A DNA stretch of 64,000 bases from Pantoea trifolii (GCF_024506435.1 NZ_JANIET010000001.1:3162001-3226000), one strand, 5' to 3'. Counted from the stretch's first letter, positions 8,041 through 20,532 are shown. The notes: a model not told the origin generated them from the sequence alone. Program-made: numbers and translations.

Positions 8041-8460
8041 TTAACCGCGTGCGCCGACGACGTTCAGCTTCGGCTGCGGATGTTCAGGTTTGAGATCGTA
8101 CATGCCGCCATAGAAAGGATCGACCAGCAACCAGCCGGGGAAGCCCAACAGCGGAATATTGCCCAGCACATACCACAGATTGGCACTGGCCTCGATCGGC
8201 AAGGTTAGCGGCACGTAGCCCGGACTTTCCAGCATCACCTGATAGTGCTTCTTACCAAAGTAATTCCCGGTCGATTTCGCCAGCTCAACGGTTTGCGGCG
8301 TATAGCCCTGCGCCACCGCGCGGCCGGTCTCATCCTGCACGGTGAAACGCGCGCCTTGCGGCAGGGAGTCGATTTTTACCGGTTGCGTTTCAGTGCCAAC
8401 AATGGTGGCGCAGCCGCTCAGCAGCAGCGCACAGGCAGGAAAAAGAGGTCGCAGGTTCAT
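8041..8460 (-). CDS. Putative outer-membrane or periplasmic lipoprotein, unknown function
   Basis: A 139-aa protein with a clear lipoprotein signal: MNLRPLFPACALLLSGC, lipobox LSGC with the lipidated Cys at residue 17. The mature part begins with a TIVGTETQPVKIDSLPQGA stretch and a short beta-rich segment reminiscent of PEGA-like surface domains (GYTPQTVEL, ESPGYVPLTL). Residues 95-118 are hydrophobic and aromatic (NLWYVLGNIPLLGFPGWLL), which is unusual for a soluble lipoprotein. I do not recognise the gene. It lies downstream of mmuM on the same strand with an 84-nt gap, and its function is open. Confidence 0.8.
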   Translation of the reverse strand: MNLRPLFPACALLLSGCATIVGTETQPVKIDSLPQGARFTVQDETGRAVAQGYTPQTVELAKSTGNYFGKKHYQVMLESPGYVPLTLPIEASANLWYVLGNIPLLGFPGWLLVDPFYGGMYDLKPEHPQPKLNVVGARG

Positions 8461-8544
8461 AGCAGGTCCGCTTCAGCATCAGATAGGACAGTGTAAACTG
8501 CCCTTCTGTGCTTAATCGCGCTATCACTGATGATTTTCTGCGCT

Positions 8545-9480
8545 TTATTGCGGTTGACAACAGGCAGCAATCGCCGCGATATCCTGCGGCGTGGTACGGC
8601 AGCAGCCGCCAATCAGACGTGCGCCCGCCTGCTGCCATTCAGCGAATTTGTCATGCAGCGTGCAGCCCGACGGCGCGGAGTGCCAGGTTTTGCTGCTGGC
8701 ATCGTACTGCTCGCCGGAGTTCGGATAGACCAGCAGCGGTTTGTCACACAGCGCCTGTAAGCTGCGCAGAGCGGGCGTCACGCTCTCCAGCGCCACGCAG
8801 TTGATGCCAATCGCCACCACTTGCGGTGCCGCATTCACCAGCTGCGCCACTTTGCTCAGCGGCGTGCCGTCGCTGAGGTGTTCGGCATCGCGCAGGGTAA
8901 AGGAGAACCACGCGCTGCTGTCAGGGAATTCGGCCAGTAAACTCACCAGCGCCTGCGCCTCAGCGAAGGACGGCAGCGTTTCGCAGGCCAGCAGATCGAC
9001 ACCCGCTTCCAGCAACGCCTTCACGCGCGGACGGTGGAACGCTTTCATCTCCTCTTCCGGCAGCGCGTAATCACCCCGATACTCCGCGCCATTGGCCAGA
9101 AACGCGCCATACGGCCCGACGGATCCGGCCACCAGCAATGGCGCGGTGCTGGCCGAAGATGCGCGATAGTCGTCACGCGCGCGCTGCGCCAGCTGTACGC
9201 TCTGGGTAATCAGTGCCAGCGCCTGCGCTTCATCTAATCCACGTGCAGCAAAACCCTGCGGTGTGGCCTGATAGCTGGCGGTGATCGCCACATGCGCGCC
9301 AGCGGCAAAGTAATCGTGATGCACCTGATAAATCAGCTCAGGATTTTCTACCAGCACTTTGGCCGACCACAACGCATCGGCCAGATTGCAGCCGCGCGCT
9401 TCCAGCTCGGTCGCCAGCGCACCATCGAGAATCAGCGTGTCAGTTTGGGTTAGTGCCTGCGCGATGGGATTACGCGACAT
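8545..9480 (-). CDS. mmuM: Homocysteine S-methyltransferase
   Basis: A 311-aa zinc enzyme that transfers a methyl group from S-methylmethionine (or S-adenosylmethionine) to homocysteine, yielding methionine. The start [10 protein letters not shown] followed by [15 protein letters not shown] is typical. The zinc ligands are visible in the GINCVALES segment and the C-terminal GGCCRTTP motif. The ATG at 9480 lies 11 nt inside the end of mmuP, so the two genes form an operon; the longer upstream frame is only the overlap with mmuP. Length matches E. coli MmuM (310 aa). MetJ control is expected from operators before mmuP. Confidence 0.95.
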   Translation of the reverse strand: MSRNPIAQALTQTDTLILDGALATELEARGCNLADALWSAKVLVENPELIYQVHHDYFAAGAHVAITASYQATPQGFAARGLDEAQALALITQSVQLAQRARDDYRASSASTAPLLVAGSVGPYGAFLANGAEYRGDYALPEEEMKAFHRPRVKALLEAGVDLLACETLPSFAEAQALVSLLAEFPDSSAWFSFTLRDAEHLSDGTPLSKVAQLVNAAPQVVAIGINCVALESVTPALRSLQALCDKPLLVYPNSGEQYDASSKTWHSAPSGCTLHDKFAEWQQAGARLIGGCCRTTPQDIAAIAACCQPQ

Positions 9481-10888
9481 CGTTGGCCTCCTCAGCCTTA
9501 AGGGATGACTTACGTCGTTGCGTGACATGGTATGCGGCATAGCAGAACAGCACAAACGGAATGCCGCACCACAACGCAATACGCTGCGACGGATCGAACG
9601 CCAGTCCGACGCACGCCAGCAGGCAAAGCAGGAAGCCGAGAATCGGCGTCAGCGGATAGAGCGGCGCGCGATACGCCAGCTGTAGTAAGCTGCCACCCGC
9701 TTGCAGATGGCGACGACGGAACACATAGTGCGAGGCGCAGATGCTGAGCCACACCGCTACCACGGCAAAACCGGAAATCGCCGACAGCGCCACAAACACC
9801 GTGTCCGGCGCAATTACGCTGGAGAACAGCGCCAGTAGGCCGCCAATCATGCTCACGGTCAGCGCCAGCACCGGAATGCCGCGGCGATTAACGCGCGCAA
9901 AACAGCGCGGCAGCGTGTTCTCATTGGCCAGCGACCACAACATGCGGCCAGAAGCATACAGGCCGGAGTTAGCGGCGGAGAGGATGGCGGTCAGGATCAC
10001 GAAGTTGAAGATATCCGCTGCGTACGGGATGCCGATCTTTTCAAACACCAGCACAAACGGGCTTTTGACGATCCCCGCCTGATCCATTGGGATCAGCGCC
10101 GCCAGCACGAATACCGTGCCGATAAAGAAGATGATCAACCGTGCCACGGTGGTGCGGATCGCCAGTGGCAGCGCTTTTTGCGGCTGCTCGGTTTCACCGG
10201 CGGCGATACCGATCAATTCTGTGCCCGAGAACGCGAAGTTGACCGCCACCATGGTCATCAGAATCGGCAGCGTGCCGTGCGGCAGCCAGCCGGACGCGGT
10301 GAGATTGAGCAATCCCGGCGCGGCGCTGCCGTCTTTCATCGGGATAAAACCAAAGATCGCGCCTGCGCCGAGAAGGATAAAAGCGATGATGGTGATCACT
10401 TTGATGATGGAGAACCAGAATTCACCTTCGGCAAAGAAGCGCGTTGAGACGATATTCAGCAGATAGATGGCGATGCAGAACACCAGACACCACGTCCATA
10501 CCGGCACGCTTGGGAACCAATACTGCATACAGAATCCGGCGGCAGTCAGGCTGGAACCCAGCGCCACCGTCCAGGTGAGCCAGTACAGCCAGGCGACGGT
10601 ATAACCGGTGGCCGGGCTGAGATAGCGTGCGGCATAGACGTGGAATGCGCCAGTTTCCGGCATCGCCACGGCCAACTCGCCGAGACAGACCATTACCAGC
10701 CACACCACCAGCGCACCAATCAGATAGGCCAGCAAGGTTCCGGCTGCGCCGGTGGTTGAGATGATATAGCCGGTATTGAAGAACAGTCCGGTTCCGATCA
10801 CACCGCCAAGCGACAGCATCACCAGATGCCGTACTTTCATGGTGCGCTTAAAATTTTCCTGCGGAGGCGTAGCCTGAGTTTGCATCAT
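9470..10888 (-). CDS. mmuP: S-methylmethionine permease
   Basis: A 472-aa inner-membrane transporter of the amino acid-polyamine-organocation family with about 12 helices. The family start is clear: [20 protein letters not shown], then the [13 protein letters not shown] helix and [13 protein letters not shown] in the middle. Its position directly upstream of mmuM, with overlapping ends, and tandem met boxes in front support S-methylmethionine as substrate. Two adjacent ATG codons (10888 and 10885) could start translation; neither has a strong ribosome site. Confidence 0.94.
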   Translation of the reverse strand: MMQTQATPPQENFKRTMKVRHLVMLSLGGVIGTGLFFNTGYIISTTGAAGTLLAYLIGALVVWLVMVCLGELAVAMPETGAFHVYAARYLSPATGYTVAWLYWLTWTVALGSSLTAAGFCMQYWFPSVPVWTWCLVFCIAIYLLNIVSTRFFAEGEFWFSIIKVITIIAFILLGAGAIFGFIPMKDGSAAPGLLNLTASGWLPHGTLPILMTMVAVNFAFSGTELIGIAAGETEQPQKALPLAIRTTVARLIIFFIGTVFVLAALIPMDQAGIVKSPFVLVFEKIGIPYAADIFNFVILTAILSAANSGLYASGRMLWSLANENTLPRCFARVNRRGIPVLALTVSMIGGLLALFSSVIAPDTVFVALSAISGFAVVAVWLSICASHYVFRRRHLQAGGSLLQLAYRAPLYPLTPILGFLLCLLACVGLAFDPSQRIALWCGIPFVLFCYAAYHVTQRRKSSLKAEEANDVA

Positions 10889-10892
10889 ATTT

Positions 10893-10924
10893 ATCCGTAT
10901 GGACGTCTGAACATCTATATGGAC
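10893..10924 (-). promoter_or_regulatory. Tandem met boxes (MetJ operator) before mmuPM
   Basis: Four adjacent 8-mers, ATCCGTAT, GGACGTCT, GAACATCT and ATATGGAC, fit the MetJ consensus AGACGTCT with 7, 6 or fewer matches; the second is the best. MetJ binds two or more adjacent boxes when S-adenosylmethionine is plentiful. They lie a few bases before the mmuP start codon. Confidence 0.7.
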
Positions 10925-11017
10925 ACAAGGTTATACGCGTCAGCGTGCGGATTTGCAACGGGGCAGAAGGAGAGGATTCAGTGAGGGTTTGCGGCCCCGC
11001 GTTGACGGGGCGCAAGA

Positions 11018-11356
11018 TCAGGCGCCGAATACGCCTTGCAGATAACGCTCAAGCGCAACGCGCGAGCTGAAGCCGTGCGGAATACCGTAATGCTCCTGCG
11101 AATCGCCCATTAAATAGAGTGGGAATTGCGTGTAGTGATCGCAGGTTTTCATCTCTGAGGCCGGTTCAGCAAAGCTCTGGCTTTTCTCTTTCAGCGTCGG
11201 GTGAATGATTAAGGCGGTCCGTCCCATTCGCGCTTCGCGATTAACATACACATAGTTTTCGCCGCGACGATAACCGTAAATTTTTGGCGTTTGGGTATCC
11301 ATTTCGAAGCCTACTTTCTCAAGTACGCGCGCTACCTCATCTGGTCGTAAATACAT
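11018..11356 (-). CDS. ygaC: Conserved protein YgaC (DUF2002 family)
   Basis: A 112-aa cytoplasmic protein that matches E. coli YgaC through most of its length: [17 protein letters not shown] at the start, [20 protein letters not shown] in the middle and [17 protein letters not shown] near the end. No enzymatic role is established; the E. coli gene is reported as Fur-regulated. The ATG at 11356 has a strong ribosome site, GAGAGGAG, 6 nt upstream; the frame stays open further upstream, but that part has no family similarity. Divergent from ygaM, as in E. coli. Confidence 0.95.
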   Translation of the reverse strand: MYLRPDEVARVLEKVGFEMDTQTPKIYGYRRGENYVYVNREARMGRTALIIHPTLKEKSQSFAEPASEMKTCDHYTQFPLYLMGDSQEHYGIPHGFSSRVALERYLQGVFGA

Positions 11357-11506
11357 GCTTGCTCCTCTCTTCTCACAGCCCCGCAACCTTACAGCAGCAG
11401 GATGGCATGGGCATTCGGAATTTTCCCTAAAGCCTGGCACATCCCTGCGTTTAATCACGCTTCGTCTACACTGAGTATTACGTTTTAAATCAAAGGGAGC
11501 TAAAAA

Positions 11507-11827
11507 ATGTTTAATCGAAGCGCAAAAAACGATGACATTGATATTAATCAGGATGTAAACGAACTGGCCGATTCGCTAGAGGCGTTACTTAAATCTTATG
11601 GCAGTGAAGCTAAAGATGAGGTTGATAATGCACGCAGCCAGGCGCAGGCGCTGCTGAAGCAGACGCGTGCCAAACTGAGCGGCGGACAGAGTCGCGTATC
11701 GCAAGCGGCGCGTGACGCCGGTACGCAGGTTGATGCCTATGTCCACGACAAGCCGTGGCACGGCGTGGGCGTTGGTGCGGCAATCGGTTTAGTGCTAGGT
11801 GCGCTGCTGGTGTCTTCACGCCGATAA
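11507..11827 (+). CDS. ygaM: Membrane-anchored ribosome-binding-type protein YgaM (DUF883)
   Basis: A 106-aa protein of the ElaB/YqjD/YgaM family. The N-terminal two thirds are charged and helical ([28 protein letters not shown]), fitting a coiled coil; residues about 85-103 form one membrane helix with a glycine-rich face ([17 protein letters not shown]) ending in SSRR. Relatives in E. coli anchor to the inner membrane by this tail and can associate with ribosomes in stationary phase. The ribosome site is AAAGGGAGC before the ATG. An intrinsic terminator follows. Confidence 0.93.
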   Translation: MFNRSAKNDDIDINQDVNELADSLEALLKSYGSEAKDEVDNARSQAQALLKQTRAKLSGGQSRVSQAARDAGTQVDAYVHDKPWHGVGVGAAIGLVLGALLVSSRR

Positions 11828-11847
11828 GCCTGAAAGTAGACTCAATA

Positions 11848-11872
11848 AGCCTCGCTGATGCGGGGCTTTTTT
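11848..11872 (+). terminator. Intrinsic terminator after ygaM
   Basis: AGCCTCGC-TGAT-GCGGGGCT stem (one G-U pair) followed by a run of six T. Confidence 0.85.
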
Positions 11873-11897
11873 GTGGGCGCGAGATAGTGCGCGCTTT

Positions 11898-11989
11898 CCC
11901 TCACCCTAACCCTCTCCCGCAGGCGGGAGAGGGAATAATTAGCTGGATCGGCTCCTTCTCCCGCTTGCGGGAGAAGGCTGGGATGAGGG
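11898..11989. repeat. Compound palindromic repeat (two nested hairpins)
   Basis: Two perfect hairpins, CCCTCTCCCGC/GCGGGAGAGGG at 11910-11933 and CCTTCTCCCGC/GCGGGAGAAGG at 11954-11977, sit inside outer arms CCCTCA (11898) and TGAGGG (11984). The CCCTCACCC...CTCTCCC wording is common in widespread bacterial intergenic repeats. Open frames on both strands here are products of the repeat. Confidence 0.8.
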
Positions 11990-12107
11990 CCAAATCGCAC
12001 AAAATCCAACCAACCTTCCCACTCCATTCCCTTTACAAAAAACTTTTCCGGCCTGGAAGGCGCAGGATCTCTGGCCTTAGCGAATATCCGAAGATCAAAA
12101 TCAAAAA

Positions 12108-12154
12108 ACCCTATATCTGGTGGGCTTGACCGCCACGAACACTACATCTAGTAT
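12108..12154 (+). promoter_or_regulatory. Pair of NrdR boxes before nrdHIEF
   Basis: ACCCTATATCTGGTGG (12108-12123) and ACACTACATCTAGTAT (12139-12154) match the NrdR consensus ACACTATATATAGTGT at 11 and 13 of 16 positions. Their starts are 31 bp apart, the three-helical-turn spacing that NrdR requires. NrdR represses ribonucleotide reductase genes when dATP is high. Confidence 0.85.
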
Positions 12155-12261
12155 TCAACCCATCAACCAGCTACCAGATGTCGTCAAGGACGAAGTTCGA
12201 TGCAAACAGGAATTTGCTTCGTATCTCGCAATCTGACCGCAATCAAAGGGAAATACGAATC

Positions 12262-12504
12262 ATGCGCATTATTATTTACACTAAAGATAACTGTGTCCAG
12301 TGCAATGCGACAAAAAATGCCATGGACCGCAAAGGTATCGACTATCAGCTGATCAACCTTGATACCCAACCCGAAGCCATCGACAACCTCAAATCTCTCG
12401 GCTATCGCCAGGTGCCGGTGGTGATGACGCAAGACGATCACTGGAGTGGCTTCCGTCCCGACAAAATTGCCAGCCTGCGCCAGCTCGCGGCCGTCGGGGG
12501 ATAA
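12262..12504 (+). CDS. nrdH: Glutaredoxin-like NrdH redoxin
   Basis: An 80-aa thioredoxin-fold protein that reduces the class Ib ribonucleotide reductase NrdEF. The redox site is CVQC (residues 11-14) after the MRIIIYTKDN strand; the end GFRPDKIASL is typical and replaces the glutathione-binding part of glutaredoxins. The ATG at 12262 is preceded by AAAGGGAAA; an in-frame upstream ATG at 12178 has no family similarity. First gene of nrdHIEF, with nrdI 3 nt downstream. Confidence 0.96.
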   Translation: MRIIIYTKDNCVQCNATKNAMDRKGIDYQLINLDTQPEAIDNLKSLGYRQVPVVMTQDDHWSGFRPDKIASLRQLAAVGG

Positions 12505-12507
12505 GCC

Positions 12508-12890
12508 ATGTTTCCACTGGTCTATTTCTCTAGCCAGTCGGAAAACACGCACCGATTCATCACTCGTCTGGGGCTGCCTGCCCGCCGCATTCCGGTTGAC
12601 GGCAAGCAGCGCCTTTATATCGAACAGCCCTACATTTTAGTGGTGCCGAGCTACGGCGGCGGCAGTTCGCGCGGTGCGGTGCCGAGACAAGTGATTCAAT
12701 TCCTCAATGATGATGCCAACCGACGCGGGATTCGCGGGGTGATCGCTGCCGGTAACCGCAACTTCGGTGAAGGCTATTGCCTGGCGGGCGACATCATTGC
12801 GCAGAAATGTCAGGTTCCCTATCTCTACCGCTTTGAGCTGATGGGAACCCCCGACGATATCGCTAATGTAAAAGCGGGAGTGACCCAATT

Positions 12891-12912
<22 letters not shown>
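12508..12912 (+). CDS. nrdI: Flavodoxin-like NrdI
   Basis: A 134-aa flavodoxin-fold protein that supplies oxidant for assembling the dimanganese-tyrosyl radical cofactor of NrdF. The FMN phosphate loop is seen as [10 protein letters not shown] near residues 9-18, and the [17 protein letters not shown] and [12 protein letters not shown] loops contact the flavin. Lies between nrdH and nrdE, and its 3' end overlaps nrdE by 22 nt, which points to coupled translation. Confidence 0.96.
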
Positions 12913-15997
<3,085 letters not shown>

Positions 15998-16396
15998 CAT
16001 TAATACCCGGTGCGCATTAATGCGCACCCTACGTCGTAGGGTCGCCATTTATGGCGACCTGGATTCCACATTTATTCCCCTCGCCTCGTCATAATTGACA
16101 TTTAAATATCCATCAATCGCCCCTTTCTATTTCCACTCACAACATCTTTTTTCACGCCATTGACACCATTTCCGCCGTGAAATAGTGATAAATCACACTA
16201 TCCTTCATAAAAATTTAATCCACGCGCATCCCTTGTGAGCACTGGCGATTTTAGCCATTGACCGCTGCGCGTGCCGCCGAATATCGCCATTCAGGGTTGT
16301 CAGATAATTTCACTATGCTAGGGTATAGGGCGCTTAAATTTAATCAGGACCACAACAAGAAATAGTTAAACATTTAACCGGGAAATTAATTACTGC
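15998..16396. other. nrdF-proV intergenic region with proU promoter
   Basis: This gap of about 400 bases starts with a head-to-head repeat pair (16009-16059). The rest is AT-rich and should carry the osmotically induced proU promoters. TTGACA with a TAGTGA hexamer 17 nt downstream (near 16160-16190) is a candidate, as is a TATGCT hexamer near 16313, but I cannot assign the start site. No gene seen. Confidence 0.5.
16009..16059. repeat. Head-to-head pair of palindromic repeats
   Basis: GGTGCGCATTAATGCGCACC (16009-16028) and GGTCGCCATTTATGGCGACC (16040-16059), both perfect or near-perfect palindromes, face each other across CTACGTCGTAG, itself a palindrome. Each unit is therefore a palindrome plus CTACG. 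The second is the same as the copies at 1950 and 7665. Confidence 0.85.
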
Positions 16397-17587
16397 ATGG
16401 CAATTAAACTCGAAGTAAAGAATTTATATAAGGTATTTGGGGATAATCCCGAAAAGGCATTTAAGCTGATCGATAAAGGCGAAAGCAAAGAGAGTATTCT
16501 GGCGAAAACCGGTCTCTCTGTTGGCGTCAAAAATGCCAGTCTGGCCATTGAAGAAGGCGAGATCTTCGTCATCATGGGGCTTTCAGGTTCAGGTAAGTCC
16601 ACCATGGTTCGCCTTCTCAATCGTCTGATCGAGCCCACGCGTGGCCAGGTAATCATAGACGGTGTCGATATTGCCAAAATATCGGAATCGGAACTGCGTG
16701 AAGTACGCAGAAATAAGATCAGTATGGTATTCCAATCCTTCGCATTAATGCCGCACATGACGGTGCTAAATAACGCGGCTTTTGGCATGGAATTAGCCGG
16801 CATCGCTTTGGCCGAACGTCAGGAAAAAGCGCTGGAAGCATTGCGTCAGGTTGGCCTGGATAATTACGCTCACTCTTATCCCGATGAACTTTCTGGCGGC
16901 ATGCGTCAACGCGTTGGATTAGCCCGCGCATTGGCGATTAATCCAGATATTTTATTAATGGATGAAGCCTTCTCAGCACTTGATCCGCTGATTCGTACCG
17001 AAATGCAGGATGAACTGGTAAAACTGCAGGCCAAACATCAGCGTACCATCGTATTTATTTCTCACGACCTCGATGAAGCGATGCGCATTGGCGACCGCAT
17101 TGCCATTATGCAGGGCGGCGAAGTGGTGCAGGTCGGCACGCCGGATGAAATCCTCAATAATCCTGCCAACGATTATGTGCGCACCTTCTTCCGTGGCGTC
17201 GATATCAGTCACGTGTTTAGCGCCAAAGATATTGCGCGTCGCAGTGCGGGTTCACTGATCCGCAAAGCCGCCGGTTTTGGTCCGCGATCCGCCATCAAGC
17301 TGCTGCAGGATGAAGATCGCGAATATGGCTATGTGCTGGAGAAACAGAAGTTTGTTGGCGTGGTGTCCACCGATTCATTGAAAGCCGCGCTGGCGGCCGG
17401 TGAAGGGCTGGATAGCGCGCTGCTCGACACGCCGTTAGCGGTTCCTGCCGATACCTCCCTGAACGATCTGCTGTCGCATGTGGCACAAGCGCCCTGCGCC
17501 GTGCCGGTGGTCAGCGAGGAGAATCAGTACGTCGGTATCATTTCGAAAAGCATGTTGTTGCGTGCTTTAGACCGTGAAGGAGCCTAA
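16397..17587 (+). CDS. proV: Glycine betaine/proline ABC transporter ATP-binding protein
   Basis: The 396-aa ATPase of the ProU osmoprotectant importer. Walker A is GLSGSGKS, the signature LSGGMRQR, Walker B ends [12 protein letters not shown], and the H-loop is ISHD. A C-terminal pair of CBS domains (about residues 280-396) senses ionic strength in the family. The N-terminus with the [10 protein letters not shown] insert before the Walker A region is typical of ProV. proW follows after 2 nt. In E. coli proU is induced by osmotic stress and silenced by H-NS through a site inside proV. Confidence 0.97.
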   Translation: MAIKLEVKNLYKVFGDNPEKAFKLIDKGESKESILAKTGLSVGVKNASLAIEEGEIFVIMGLSGSGKSTMVRLLNRLIEPTRGQVIIDGVDIAKISESELREVRRNKISMVFQSFALMPHMTVLNNAAFGMELAGIALAERQEKALEALRQVGLDNYAHSYPDELSGGMRQRVGLARALAINPDILLMDEAFSALDPLIRTEMQDELVKLQAKHQRTIVFISHDLDEAMRIGDRIAIMQGGEVVQVGTPDEILNNPANDYVRTFFRGVDISHVFSAKDIARRSAGSLIRKAAGFGPRSAIKLLQDEDREYGYVLEKQKFVGVVSTDSLKAALAAGEGLDSALLDTPLAVPADTSLNDLLSHVAQAPCAVPVVSEENQYVGIISKSMLLRALDREGA

Positions 17588-17589
17588 TC

Positions 17590-18765
17590 ATGAGTGAACA
17601 AACAGCGAATCCGTGGGAAAGCGCCAGCCAAACCACCCAGCAACCTGCCACAACCGATACCAGCGCCGCTGCCAGCAGCAGCGATCCCTGGGCGAGCGGC
17701 GGTGCCGCGCCTGCGGATAATAATAGCGCCGATGCATGGGGCGATCCCTCCGCCGCCAGCAGCGGTGGCCACGATGCCGCCAGCAATGCTGCCAGCAGCA
17801 GCAGCGACTGGCTGAGCAGCGCGCCCGCTCCCGCGCCTGAGCATTTCAACATCATGGACCCGTTCCATAAAACCTGGATTCCCCTTGATAGCTGGGTGAC
17901 TGAAGGCATCGATTGGGTGGTCAGCCATTTCCGTCCGGTGTTTCAGGGGATTCGCGTGCCGGTGGATTACATCCTCAGCGCGTTCCAGCAGTTACTGCTC
18001 GGCATGCCCGCGCCGGTGGCGATTGTGGTGTTTGCGCTGATCGCCTGGCAGATTGCCAGCCCGGCGATGGGCATTGCCACGCTGGTCTCGCTGATTGCCA
18101 TCGGCGCAATTGGTGCCTGGTCGCAGGCGATGGTTACGCTGGCGCTGGTGCTGACCGCCCTGCTGTTCTGCATCATCATCGGCTTGCCACTCGGCATCTG
18201 GCTGGCGCGCAGTGAACGTGCCGCGCGCATTATTCGTCCGCTGCTGGATGCGATGCAGACCACGCCCGCCTTCGTCTATCTGGTACCGATCGTGATGCTG
18301 TTTGGTATCGGCAACGTGCCGGGCGTGGTGGTGACCATTATCTTTGCGCTGCCACCTATTGTGCGCCTCACCATTCTGGGCATTAAGCAGGTGCCGGCCG
18401 ATCTGATTGAAGCGAGTGAATCCTTCGGTGCCAGCCCGCGTCAGATGCTATTCAAAGTGCAGCTGCCACTGGCGATGCCGACCATCATGGCTGGTGTAAA
18501 CCAGACGCTGATGCTGGCGCTGTCGATGGTAGTCATCGCCTCGATGATCGCCGTTGGCGGTCTTGGCCAGATGGTGCTGCGCGGCATTGGTCGCCTGGAT
18601 ATGGGCCTCGCCACCGTCGGCGGCGTGGGCATCGTGATTCTCGCCATTATTCTTGATCGTTTGACCCAGTCGATGGGCCGCGACAGCCGCAGCCGTGGCA
18701 GCCGCCACTGGTACAGCACTGGCCCGCTGGGTCTGCTGCTGCGCCCCTTCAGTAAAAAAGCCTGA
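17590..18765 (+). CDS. proW: Glycine betaine/proline ABC transporter permease
   Basis: The 391-aa inner-membrane permease of ProU. From [13 protein letters not shown] onward it matches E. coli ProW closely, including the EAA loop with [23 protein letters not shown]. The first 90 residues are a Ser/Ala/Gly-rich hydrophilic tail with repeated Trp motifs (NPWES, DPWAS, DAWGD, SDWLS). E. coli ProW (354 aa) has a shorter tail with three such motifs, so the tail is longer here. Downstream, proX starts 63 nt later. Confidence 0.96.
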   Translation: MSEQTANPWESASQTTQQPATTDTSAAASSSDPWASGGAAPADNNSADAWGDPSAASSGGHDAASNAASSSSDWLSSAPAPAPEHFNIMDPFHKTWIPLDSWVTEGIDWVVSHFRPVFQGIRVPVDYILSAFQQLLLGMPAPVAIVVFALIAWQIASPAMGIATLVSLIAIGAIGAWSQAMVTLALVLTALLFCIIIGLPLGIWLARSERAARIIRPLLDAMQTTPAFVYLVPIVMLFGIGNVPGVVVTIIFALPPIVRLTILGIKQVPADLIEASESFGASPRQMLFKVQLPLAMPTIMAGVNQTLMLALSMVVIASMIAVGGLGQMVLRGIGRLDMGLATVGGVGIVILAIILDRLTQSMGRDSRSRGSRHWYSTGPLGLLLRPFSKKA

Positions 18766-18828
18766 TTTCCATGGGCGGTCCACTGCGGCCGCCCGTCTCC
18801 GACGTAACACGTAAAATAAGGAATGACT

Positions 18829-19824
18829 ATGCGCAAGACAGCTCTCATCGCTGCCGTCCTGACGACGTTCGCCGCGACGCACGTGTCCGCCGCCGACCTG
18901 CCCGGTAAAGGCATCACCGTTAAACCGACTCAAAGCACCATCTCTGAAGAGACCTTCCAGACGCTGCTGGTGAGCCGCGCGCTGGAGAAACTCGGCTATA
19001 CCGTTGAGAAGCCAAGCGAGATTGATTACAACGTGGCGTACACCACTATCGCAGCCGGTGATGCCACCTTTATTGCCACCAACTGGAAACCGCTGCACGA
19101 CGATATGTATAAAGCAGCGGGCGGCGATGCGAAGTTTTATCGTCAAGGCACTTACGTCGGTGGCGCTGCGCAGGGTTACCTGATCGATAAGAAAACCGCC
19201 GAGCAGTATCACATCACCAATATCGAGCAGCTGAAAGATCCAAAAATCGCCAAGCTGTTTGATACCAATGGCGATGGCAAAGCGGATTTGACCGGCTGTA
19301 CGCCAGGCTGGGGCTGTGAAGCGGTTATTAATCACCAGATTGAAGCCTACAAGCTAAGCAATACCGTTGAGCACAATCAGGGCAACTACTCGGCGATGAT
19401 CGCCGATACCATCACGCGCTTTAAGCAGGGCAAACCGGTGTTCTATTACACCTGGACGCCGTATTGGGTCAGCGACGTGCTGAAGCCGGGTAAAGATGTG
19501 GTATGGCTGCAGGTGCCGTTCTCTTCACTGCCAGGCGAGCAGAGCAAAGTAGATACCAAGCTGGCGAACGGTGCTAACTACGGTTTCCCGGTGAACACCA
19601 TGCACATTGTCGCCAACAAAGCCTGGACCGAGAAAAATCCGGCAGCGGCAAAACTGTTTGCTGAGATGAAGCTGCCAATTGGCGACATCAACGCCGAGAA
19701 TGCAGCGATGCATGCGGGCCATGCGTCTGAAGCCGATATCAATGGCCACGTTGATGGCTGGATCAAAGGTCACCAGGCGGAATTCGATAAGTGGATTCAG
19801 GACGCGCTGGCGGCAGCGAAGTAA
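18829..19824 (+). CDS. proX: Glycine betaine/proline periplasmic binding protein
   Basis: A 331-aa periplasmic protein that binds glycine betaine and proline betaine and delivers them to ProVW. The signal peptide of 21 residues ends [11 protein letters not shown]. Ligand-box tryptophans are visible in [18 protein letters not shown] and [10 protein letters not shown]; the two Cys of GCTPGWGC form a conserved disulphide. I chose the ATG at 18829 because AAGGA lies 6 nt before it, whereas the ATG at 18823 would be only one base from that site. A strong terminator follows. Confidence 0.96.
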   Translation: MRKTALIAAVLTTFAATHVSAADLPGKGITVKPTQSTISEETFQTLLVSRALEKLGYTVEKPSEIDYNVAYTTIAAGDATFIATNWKPLHDDMYKAAGGDAKFYRQGTYVGGAAQGYLIDKKTAEQYHITNIEQLKDPKIAKLFDTNGDGKADLTGCTPGWGCEAVINHQIEAYKLSNTVEHNQGNYSAMIADTITRFKQGKPVFYYTWTPYWVSDVLKPGKDVVWLQVPFSSLPGEQSKVDTKLANGANYGFPVNTMHIVANKAWTEKNPAAAKLFAEMKLPIGDINAENAAMHAGHASEADINGHVDGWIKGHQAEFDKWIQDALAAAK

Positions 19825-19853
19825 CGCGATTTACATTAGCGTTGGTATTGTGG

Positions 19854-19878
19854 CGGCGCGATTTATCGCGCCGTTTTT
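19854..19878 (+). terminator. Intrinsic terminator after proX
   Basis: CGGCGCGA-TTTA-TCGCGCCG stem (one outer base pair added) followed by GTTTTT. Confidence 0.88.
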
Positions 19879-20532
19879 CTTGCGATAAATGCACTACAAC
19901 CACTCTGCACAATGAATTGCGCCGCTATGGCAAGTTTCTTCCTTACCCACTCTCATCCCCCCGATAAGCGAAGCGTATGCTATAGCGCACTGGTACGTCC
20001 TGTTAATTAACACACCATTGAAATAATTTTTTCGGTTACTATTACCCACAAATGATTATCTTTCTTCTCCTCGCGCAATGACTGCTTCCCGCTTAGCGAT
20101 CGAATTCCATCATTTTTGCTGGTATCGCATCCGCGCGGGCGTTGTTAAGAGCATGTTAATCAACGCCTTGATTTTAGTGGACAAGCTGCGTGCTAAAAGT
20201 GTTTAGAAATCGTAAAGATGAGACCAAACCGCTGAGCGATACTGTTCATTGATGATTGGCTTTGTTATGGTTAGCAGCGCAGTTATTCACCAGAGTTATT
20301 TTTTCTCGCGAAATTATTTATCAGTAAAAAGATTTCCCGGGATTAATTGATGACATCGGCTGCCTGCATGATCAGGCGGGATGTCAGGGCGAAATGCCCT
20401 GGGTTAAGGAACAACCTGGAATGTCAGATGTTGACAATGTGATCGTACTAACAATCACCTGCGGAAATTGTGACTACGCTTAATCTGTCACCATCATTAC
20501 TATACCAGTTGCAACTAAGAGGTTTTTTTAAA
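19879..20532. other. Long intergenic region before emrR
   Basis: About 650 bases without a convincing gene. E. coli has ygaZH in this interval; they are absent here. The first 450 bases are AT-rich and unremarkable. From 20352 a cluster of inverted repeats appears, which I list separately. The emrR ribosome site AAGAGG is at 20516-20521. Confidence 0.6.
20352..20416 (+). other. Possible structured leader or small RNA ahead of emrR
   Basis: Consecutive inverted repeats: outer GACATC (20352-20357)/GATGTC (20380-20385) enclosing GCCTG/CAGGC; then CAGGGC-GAAAT-GCCCTG (20385-20401 with the shared C); then GGTT/AACC (20402-20416). Such an arrangement could fold as a multi-hairpin RNA. There is no T-run, so it would be part of the emrR leader or a DNA site rather than a free sRNA. 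Confidence 0.35.

Larger units (their letters stand above)
11828..12261. other. Intergenic region ygaM-nrdH
   Basis: It contains the ygaM terminator, the compound palindromic repeat and, in the half nearest nrdH, the two NrdR boxes and presumed nrd promoter. I see no clear Fur box, though nrdHIEF is Fur-controlled in E. coli. Confidence 0.6.

Noticed and set aside
10994..11011. GCCCCG/CGGGGC hairpin after ygaC
   Set aside because: There is no T-run on the minus strand, so I do not call it a terminator.
11755..12129. Frames on both strands across the 11898 repeat
   Set aside because: They are read through the two-hairpin repeat (RLREKAG and PNPLPQAGEG wording) and lack start signals.
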